Assembly: GCF_000001735.4 (NCBI RefSeq)
Contig: NC_003076.8
Span: 21,145,835 to 21,209,834, forward strand
Origin: Arabidopsis thaliana
Lineage: Eukaryota > Streptophyta > Magnoliopsida > Brassicales > Brassicaceae
Reading direction: 5' to 3'
DNA length: 64,000 nucleotides
Within the stretch, counting starts at the first letter, position 1; the number at the start of each line of letters is the position of its first letter. The notes beneath the pieces were generated by a model. That model saw nothing but the letters and a program-made list of their open reading frames with translations, searched no databases and was not told the origin of the DNA. A program made the position numbers and the translations under genes. This document shows, piece by piece, positions 56,984-64,000 of this stretch.

Positions 56984-58886
56984 TTATATTAACTCAGGGG
57001 ATGAAGATGACGACGTCCCTGATACCGTTTTGGTTGCATCTAACTCTTTGTTTCCGCCTTTAGTGTGTCGTGAGTTTGTTGTTGTCTCTGATTTACTACC
57101 TTTTGCACCATCATCCTCTTCCTCTTCTTCTTCATAGAATGACCCTGAGGATCTCAGTTCCTTCACCTTCCGAAACTCGTCGTAATGTGCTTTTCTGTGT
57201 GCGTTGAAACGTTCATTTTTACCACTTCCAGAACCTGTGGTTTTGCACACAAAAAAAATAGATATATCGGGATGACCTAACAAAAGAACCTATATATGAC
57301 AGTAGATTTGTTTGGTTTTAGAGGAGGACCTTCTTCATCTTGATCCATTGGATCTGCTTCTTCTTCTTCTTCATCAGACGAGCTCCAGCCACCACCACCA
57401 GAACCCTGGCTACTATTTCTACTGGAAGAAGCTGCTGCATCATTCAGAACATTCCTCAGTTCTTCAGCTCGTTGCATATCATCAACACATTCATCAAACG
57501 CTCTTCCTCTAGGAGACAAAGAACCTGGCACAATCAATCACGGATTAGAACAGATCAGAACTGATTCAAGTTAACCTTACATCTAGAGTGACAAATTTCC
57601 AAATCAACCAACCAATTGCAGGTACAAGATTTCCCCCAAAAAGATAAGTAATCGTCCAACTTTGTAGATGAATTAAAAAGCAGATAATTTTCACATACAA
57701 TTTGCTCTTGCTTTCTGTCTGACATACATTCCATTTTTACATATATGTTTAGATGATGACAAGTATGTATCAACAATAAAATGCAAAAACGTCATAAGCA
57801 TATAAACGTGTATCGAAAGTTCTGTGCATATACTAAGAGAAACCAAATAAAGAAAAATAGACAAACCATCATCATCCATCATCGGGTGGTATGGTGTCTT
57901 TGGTTCAGTAATCTTCTGCCTAACAGGTTTGTTCGATTCAATCTCCACTATATTAGCTTCATCCCATTGAACACGCCCCCTGCCATAATAACAAACATAC
58001 TTAGTGACAATTCCATGAGAAACTATACTAGATTATACAAAAGATCACCTCTCTTTACAAAAGAATGACGATGTCTAAGCCTTAAACTAAAGACAATAAA
58101 GTTCACAGAATCTTACAGTTAAACAATTCTGCTGGAATATGAAAATCCATGAACATTAACACAATAAGACCTCCCTCTTCCATTTCCTTTTTCAATGGGT
58201 GTAGTAGAAAATATATCTGTTTTACGATTCCTTCATAAAAAGACCGCCATATAAGGCTTAGAACTTCATATCTATGAATATACATCCCTCCACAAAAATG
58301 ACATAACACAGCCCATTGACTTCACAATTGATCTTATTTGAACACATTGAAAAGGTACCGTTCTGATGCAGCAAGCATTCTCAAATCTAATAGAAACTAA
58401 AGACACAAGCGAAAGTAAAAATTTGAAAAGGAGAAACATACTTCAAAGAAATCCATCAAAATCAATCCAATCTGCTAACTTTCCAAACAAAAGAACACAA
58501 TGGTATAACTGACCACTCAAAATCACAAACCTTTAAATACGAAGAAGCAGGAATCAGTATCTACCTCTCTCATGATCATTGAGCTAAAGTATCCTAAAAT
58601 CTATAAAGCAAAAACCTCCTAAATTTCTCAAATTTGCTGAGTAATGGTTTCAATCAGAAAGGGTTTAACCTAAATAACCAATTGATATCAAAAGCTTATC
58701 ACTTTCCTCAATCATTCACCCATAACATATCCCGAAAGACACTGTAAGAAACCCTAGCCTATGTTTGGTTCTACAAAGACCAAAACTAAAATCAAAGATA
58801 GATCTTTCGTGACAATCATCAAAGATTCAAACTAAGAGAAAACAATCAAAACAATAAAATTTATTTACCTCTTTGGTTCGGTCATC
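56984..58886 (-). CDS. Protein phosphatase 1 inhibitor-2
   Basis: Minus-strand gene with a tiny first exon (58886-58870, M-T-E-P-K) and further exons near 57978-57870, 57525-57330 and 57250-56984. The sequence [11 protein letters not shown] matches the K-S-Q-K-W-D-E site of inhibitor-2, [10 protein letters not shown] follows, and [12 protein letters not shown] matches the C-terminal H-Y-N-E helix that covers the PP1 active site. A serine-glycine stretch and two acidic runs ([18 protein letters not shown]) are phosphorylation-prone. It is disordered, binds type-one protein phosphatases and inhibits them; in plants this links to abscisic acid signalling. Corresponds to AT5G52200. Confidence 0.92.
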
Positions 58887-59732
58887 TTCAAAATCTCCAG
58901 CAACTTTTTTCTTTGTCTCGATCGCAAGTTTTTAAGACCTGTTGTGTTCTTGATTAAAGAAGATACGAGGGTCAACTAAAGATGCAACAGAAACCGTCCG
59001 TTTGTTTGACTTTTATCACTGTTGCATCCAGATTCCGCCACGTGGATTACTTCAAACCCGTTCGATTGATCAAGCGCGTGAAGACTTGAGTAAGGGTAGT
59101 TTCGGAAATACACTTTAGAAGTTTTTTTTTTTTTCCTTTTTCCTGAGAACGATCGAATCGAAGACGGAGTGTGCAAAAGCCAAAGCTTTGATCTTTCATT
59201 AATTCTTCTCAAGATCTTCAGAGTCTGTAAGTATTTTTGGAATCTTATTTTTCTTGTTTCTCAATCGATGTAAAATAAAATTCAGTTGTTGATGATTTTA
59301 CCATGTTTCGGGAGCTTGTGTTGATCTAGTTCTTCGCTCTCACTAGGCTAATTTTGATCTTCCTGATGTGCACAATGTGAATGGGTCTTAGGTATTAGTG
59401 ATTTATCGGCTTTTTATTTGATCCATTATCTATCCAAAGATCTAATTTTTTCTGTTTTGCTGAAGTTGTAAATTGGAACCCTTTTGTGAATTGTGTGGTT
59501 TTTTTAGTTTGGTATTGCATAGTGGTTTCTCTGAAACTGTGAATTAGATCTGAGAATGGAGTCTTGTGATCTCCAATTACTTGTGTGATGCTTTTGTTAT
59601 GCTTACTCAAATTATGATAAGGAAGCAAAGTTATGTTGATGCTGATGATAATAAGCTCTTCTCTTATTTTTGGTTCATGTGAAAGACAAGGGAAGATCAA
59701 AGTAATTAAATAAGCTGAAGTAAGAGGAAGTG

Positions 59733-61006
59733 ATGTTTTCTCTTATGTCTGGACTATGGAGTTACATGTTTAGCAAGACTGAGTTTAATGTGCTTATTCT
59801 TGGTATCGACAAAGCTGGGAAGACGGTAATGCTTTCTTTTTAATCTTTTCTGTTACACGAATCTGAAATGTTGAGGATACACCTCTCATGTACTTGCCCT
59901 TACTTCAATGTCGTAGACATTTTTGGAGAAACTGAAGACGATATACTCAATCTCGGAAGGTCTTCCTCATGATCGAATTGTTCCTACTGTGGGGCTTAAT
60001 ATTGGTCGCATTGAAGTCTCCAATGCTAAAATTGTGTTCTGGGATCTGGGAGGTCAGGTGAGTTAGAGATGCCTTAGCTCATATCATTGATCTCTCTTCT
60101 TTGTACCTAATTATGTGTTCCTACAAGTCACCTATACCACCAAAGAGAATATGCTTGTAAGTTGATATGAGAAATATAGGATACAAGGAAGATCCCTTTG
60201 AACTCCTTCCCTCTCTAAGTTTATGCGTGAGCCTTTTTTGCTTTATAGATTGTTTCGTCCTGTTGAAAACTACTATCGGTTGTTTTGATTTACAAACCCT
60301 AATTGTGAACAAGGATCAGTCTTTCTAATCAAATAACTGTGGCTTTTCCCCTTTATGGCAGCCTGGTTTGCGGTCTATTTGGGAGAAATACTATGAAGAA
60401 GCACACGCGTTGATATATTTGATTGATGCAGCTTGCCCAACCCGCTTTGAAGATTCTAAATCTGCTTTAGGTAAGTCTCCGAACACAAGTTGACTCCAAA
60501 CAGCATTATGAAGCTAAAGCTAAAATATAAATTGTCTTCACCAGAAAAAGCCCTGCGGCATGAGGATTTGCAAGGAGCCCCTCTTTTAATATTGGCAAAC
60601 AAGCAAGTAGGAATTTGTATTGCGTCATTTGTTTCACTTAAATTCTTCAAATATATGTTGTTACTGATAGTCTTTGAATCTGTAACCAATGAGCAGGACC
60701 TCACAAATGCTGTATCGGCTGAGGAACTGGACCGATACCTTGATTTAAAGAAATTGGATGAAAGAGTGTACATGTTTGAAGCAGTTTCTGGATATGATGG
60801 GTAAGTAAATCTAACGTAAGCTACACACAGGATCCTTATAGCGCCAATCGAAACACCTTTAGCAGGAAATATTAAACGTATGTTTTGTTGAGAGCAGGCG
60901 AGGAATCAAAGAAAGTATAGAATGGCTGGTTGGAGTAATGGAGAAAAGCAAGAGAACCGAATCATTAAGAGCCCGTGCAGGGTACACTCCTGTGCCAAAT
61001 TCATAG
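59733..61006 (+). CDS. ARLB1: ARF-related small GTPase (ARFRP1/ARL3-type)
   Basis: Six coding exons: 59733-59825, 59919-60057, 60362-60470, about 60545-60606, 60697-60800 and 60898-61006, about 205 residues. GTPase boxes: G1 G-I-D-K-A-G-K-T (about 24-31), switch I P-T-V-G-L-N-I-G, G3 W-D-L-G-G-Q, G4 N-K-Q-D and a G5-like E-A-V-S-G. The opening M-F-S-L-M-S-G-L-W-S-Y-M-F has no glycine at position 2, so it is not myristoylated; this is as in animal ARFRP1 and yeast Arl3, which are N-terminally acetylated and act at the trans-Golgi. Sequence similarity to ARFRP1 is strong (L-S-G-L-Y-K-Y-M-F; V-G-L-N-I-G; W-D-K-Y-Y). Corresponds to AT5G52210 (GB1). Confidence 0.93.
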
Positions 61007-61330
61007 ACACGAGAAAGGACTCGCAAACTCAACTCTCCAGTCAACTGGTTTCCTTTGAAATACATTTGTAGATAAGAACAGACCACAATCTTTGCATCAT
61101 TTTGGCTAGCATCAAATTCACATGATGAGTAGGAACTAGTAATCTCCTTATTGCCACCTTCATATGTTTACTAATGTTATAATTCAATTGAGACTTTGTG
61201 GTGATGATTGCATTTAGTTACTGCAAACCCAATAATGTAATCAAGTTTCTTCATTTGCAAACTCATTCAATAGTACAAACAGAGACTACATTATTGAAAC
61301 AAGCAGAGATAATGAAACAATAGAGAGGTT

Positions 61331-61844
61331 TCAATTTGTTCCTGAAACAAAGAAGAAGAAGAGACTCAGAATTCTGAACTATCAGACTAAAGCAATCAAG
61401 AACAAAACAGAGAGAGGTTGTTGTTACCGGAAATAAGAGGCTTAGGTCTGGTTTTAAACAAGATCTTTGTTCGTATAATCCCAACAACTTCAAGCTCCGT
61501 TGCTTTCCCTGAAACTTCATCAAATTGAAGCTTCTTCAAAACCAGTAATGGCTTCTTTAGAGTCACTTTAGAGCCTACGAGTTCATGGTAACCCACCGTG
61601 AACGTGTATGTTCCCTGCGCCAGCAAATCTCTTAATGAAATCTCCGGCGATAACAGTTCCGATTAGAGAAATGAATTTGAAAAAACAAAACCTGTGAGGA
61701 ATCGGAGTGGCAGAGACGACCGATCTCGAGATTCTGAATAGAACCTTGGAAGGAAGCTTGAGTCTCGACGACTCCTTGAAGCTCTACGATCGCCCATTCG
61801 CTACACTCTTCTTCTCCACATCTACACTTCACTCGAATCTCCAT
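61331..61844 (-). CDS. CTF8: CTF8, subunit of the CTF18-RFC-like clamp loader
   Basis: Three coding exons, 61844-61692, 61614-61428 and 61341-61331, join in frame to about 116 residues. The core matches Ctf8: W-A-I-V-E-L-Q-G, then L-C-H-S-D-S-S-Q, G-T-Y-T-F-T-V-G-Y-H-E-L-V-G-S-K-V and L-K-K-P-L-L-V-L-K-K, ending R-P-K-P-L-I-S-G. The last exon adds only T-N before the stop. With Ctf18 and Dcc1, Ctf8 forms the alternative RFC that loads PCNA for sister chromatid cohesion in yeast and animals; the plant protein is expected to do the same. Short exons and phases agree. Corresponds to AT5G52220. Confidence 0.88.
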
Positions 61845-62262
61845 CTTCTTCTTCTTCTTCTTCTCCGTTTTCTTCGAATTCTATATATTCACTTTATATA
61901 TATGTATGTATATAAATTTTGGCGGAAAATTAGAGATCTTTCGCGGGCTTTTTTCGTTTAAGATGACGTCACCATCATCTTCTCAAAGATGCATTCAAAA
62001 TTTGAGAAAGAAAACTAGAAAAGATCCATCTTTAAGAAGAAGAAACAAGATCATTGGGGGTGGTTAAAGGAAGAGTTTTTATGAGTTTTTCAAGGTTCTG
62101 TCGATACACAACACTAATACATATGTATTTACAACAGAACATGGCCCGAAAGAAAATAAAGCTAAGGCATTGCACATGGATCTTACACGATACCAATGGC
62201 ATTATCAAAAACCCTAATATACGAAAACACCTAAAAGTACAGTAGGCTTTATTTTGTTCTTG
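61845..62262. other. Short intergenic stretch between CTF8 and MBD13
   Basis: CTF8 leader and promoter (a tatatata stretch near 61893) on the right of the CTF8 start, and the 3'UTR side of MBD13 further on. Nothing else recognised. Confidence 0.6.
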
Positions 62263-64000
62263 TTAGTCCTTAGAGAAAGATTGTGTAAACCTTAGATCAT
62301 CAGGTTTACCTACAGTCTTGTTCGTCATATAATCACAGTTGTTTTGCCTACCTTTAGCTTCTTGTGTTGCTGCTGTAGTAGACGTCATCCCCTGTGACTT
62401 TGACTTCGTATCTGGTTCATCTAACCCGATCGGGATTGCGCCTGTTAGAGTTTTTATAGCAAAGTCGATACACGGGTCTTGCCAGATATTTGCACCCGGG
62501 GGTGGACTCGGAAATACCAGTTTTTCAGAGCATGTGTTAACATTTCCTGGAGTCTCTGGGGTAAAGGAGACTCCTTTCTGCTTGGTGTGGTTGTTAATGG
62601 GATTAGAAGAGATCGCTGGAGTGTTGAGAAGACACAGAGATTCTCCGGTTAGAGTTTTGATAGCAAAGGCAATGCAAGGATCTTTACAAAGATCTGCAAG
62701 AGTCGAGTCAAATGCAGAGGAGAAGCTGTTGGTACTCTTCTCCATCACTTCTGAGCATGTGCCTCTTACAACGGATGAGTTAGAATACTCATTAGCTAGT
62801 TTATTTCTCCTTTGAATGGCAGAACCACTGTCAGAAGGATGTGGTTGCTTTCCTTTATTTGGTGATCTCAGAGGCGAGATCTGAGTTGGTTTCACACTGG
62901 TAGTAAGGTTAGCCTTTGGGCTAGACCTTCCCACTCTTTTGCCTGCTGCTGTCTTCTCACACTTTGTTGCAGAAGTTTGGCAAGACAACGGTGACACAGG
63001 TGACATTTCTTCCTTCTGCTTGTAACCGTCAAGATGAAAAACTGGATTCAGTTCATATACTATCAGTGGTGATTTCAGCGTCTTCTTGTCTTTAGAAGGC
63101 TTCCTGCCTACTGCTTTACCGATATTTTGTATTCCCACTGCCGAATCTGCACTCACACGATTGTTGCTTGTTGCAGCAGCAGCATGTGGTTTCTGAGAGG
63201 ATTGTTCATTACAGCTTTGGGCTACTTCCTTGTTGAGCGGTATTTCCGTCTTTTTTGATCCGCTGGTAGTAACATGATTCACAGGTTGCTTGCACTTTCC
63301 GGCTCTGCCATCATCAGGAGGTATTCTTTGTTGTACTTTGGTTCTCGTCTTAAATTCAGGCGTCAGTTCATCATCAGGAGGTACTATTCGTTGAACTTTG
63401 GTTCTTGACTTCAGTTCGGGCGTCAGTTCATCATCAGGAGGTAATATTCGTTGAACTTTGGTTCTTGTCTTCAGTTCAAGCGTCGGTTCATCATCAGGAG
63501 GTACTATTCGTTGAATTTTGGTTCTTGTCTTCAGTTCAGGCGTCGGTTCATCATCAGGCGGTACTACTCGTTGAACTTTGGTTCTTGTCTTCAGTTCAGG
63601 CGTCGGTTCATCATCAAGCGGTACTATTCGTTGAACTTTGGCTCTTGTCTTCAGTTCAGGCGTTGGTTCAAGCTCAATACCAGCTAACCGTTTTGATGTT
63701 CGTCGGGCTACACTATTACTTAGCTCATTCTTCTTCTCTTCAACTTTACTCCTTGTGATCCGTTTCTCAGAAGAATCTTGTTCCTCTTCTTCCTTCATAA
63801 CAGCTTCCTTCTTTGGTTTTTGTGACCTTACACTGGAGTTTACAGAATCTACAAATATAGAGAACATAGAAAAAATTGGTGTCCTCAAATCTTTTTGTTA
63901 TCTCAGCCACTACTCAGGTGGAAATATTAAGTCAGGTATCTGCACACCTTTTTCTGATTTTGCATTTGATGAAGACAGATTTCTTTTTAAATCTACGACG
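62263..64000 (-). CDS. MBD13: Methyl-CpG-binding domain protein MBD13, C-terminal part
   Basis: Partial: the exon 63848-62263 and the end of the previous exon (64000-63948, S-S-S-N-A-K-S-E-K) are seen; the N-terminal part with the MBD domains lies beyond the window. The visible region is basic and disordered (K-K-E-A-V-M-K-E-E-E-E-Q-D), then six copies of a 20-residue unit, then a long Ser/Lys-rich stretch. It ends with two copies of a conserved motif, D-P-C-I-A-F-A-I-K-T-L-T-G near 62700 and D-P-C-I-D-F-A-I-K-T-L-T-G near 62470, before the stop at 62263. MBD proteins can bind methylated CpG; the plant MBD13 role is not well known to me. Corresponds to AT5G52230. Confidence 0.88.
63308..63669 (-). 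repeat. 60-bp coding minisatellite in MBD13, six copies
   Basis: Each unit encodes E-P-T-P-E-L-K-T-R-T-K-V-Q-R-I-V-P-P-D-D or a near variant. Five units are 20 residues and the last is 21. Copies 2-5 are the most alike, indicating recent tandem expansion or conversion. Basic patch followed by PPDD acidic end repeats along the chain. Confidence 0.93.

Noticed and set aside
63405-63758. 117-codon plus-strand frame with a repeated S-S-V-Q-A-S-V-H-H-Q pattern
   Set aside because: It is the antisense shadow of the MBD13 coding minisatellite.
1-64000. CRISPR arrays, rRNA genes or a prokaryotic gene cluster
   Set aside because: None seen; introns, transit peptides and gene families are those of a plant nucleus, and the regular repeats found are microsatellites, LTRs or a coding minisatellite.

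Overview
The window is plant nuclear DNA: AT-rich, with GT-AG introns, chloroplast transit peptides and plant-only families (HD-ZIP IV, Agenet, PP2 lectin, CCB2, CRR1). Gene order and protein sequence match the long arm of Arabidopsis chromosome 5, from about AT5G52060 (BAG1) to AT5G52230 (MBD13). The organism is almost certainly Arabidopsis thaliana or a very close relative. Locus names come from memory of that synteny and were not looked up.

Layout. 1-6.6 kb is gene-poor, with a broken copia-type gag relic. BAG1 (minus) lies at 6.6-7.9 kb. 8-15.4 kb is gene-poor and holds a 5'-truncated LINE with a 14-bp target-site duplication. An Agenet gene (plus) lies at 16.3-18.9 kb, with copia fragments in its long first coding intron. 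18.9-21.3 kb holds LINE debris. 21.3-23.9 kb is one insertion: a TRIM-like LTR element carrying an intronless SEN1/UPF1-type helicase gene, bounded by a 5-bp duplication. CRR1 (plus) and CCB2 (minus) follow tail to tail; both serve thylakoid complex assembly. A Helitron and a short LINE insertion separate them from PP2-A14 (minus). 36.2-48.2 kb is a tandem array of four related RING-H2 genes (all minus) with a broken defensin-like gene, a MITE, a short retroposon and a small Helitron among them. From 49 kb the DNA is gene-dense: an A9-like lipid-transfer protein (plus), HDG7 (plus), a TMEM161-type membrane protein (minus), a SIS-domain protein (minus), protein phosphatase inhibitor-2 (minus), an ARFRP1-type GTPase (plus), CTF8 (minus) and the 3' part of MBD13 (minus, running off the window).

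Most interesting points. (1) The helicase gene sits inside an LTR pair with matching target-site duplication, so it moved as cargo; gene capture by Arabidopsis TRIMs is known, and this may be a described case. (2) The RING-H2 cluster encodes, upstream of the RING, one to five short repeats of the form D-E-x-x-A-x-x-L-Q-x-x-E that look like MIU/UIM ubiquitin-binding helices. They tend to lie on separate small exons and vary in number between paralogues; the fourth copy has lost them. This would be a local family of ubiquitin ligases with expandable ubiquitin-reading tails. No CRISPR array, prokaryotic operon or confident tRNA/rRNA gene was seen.
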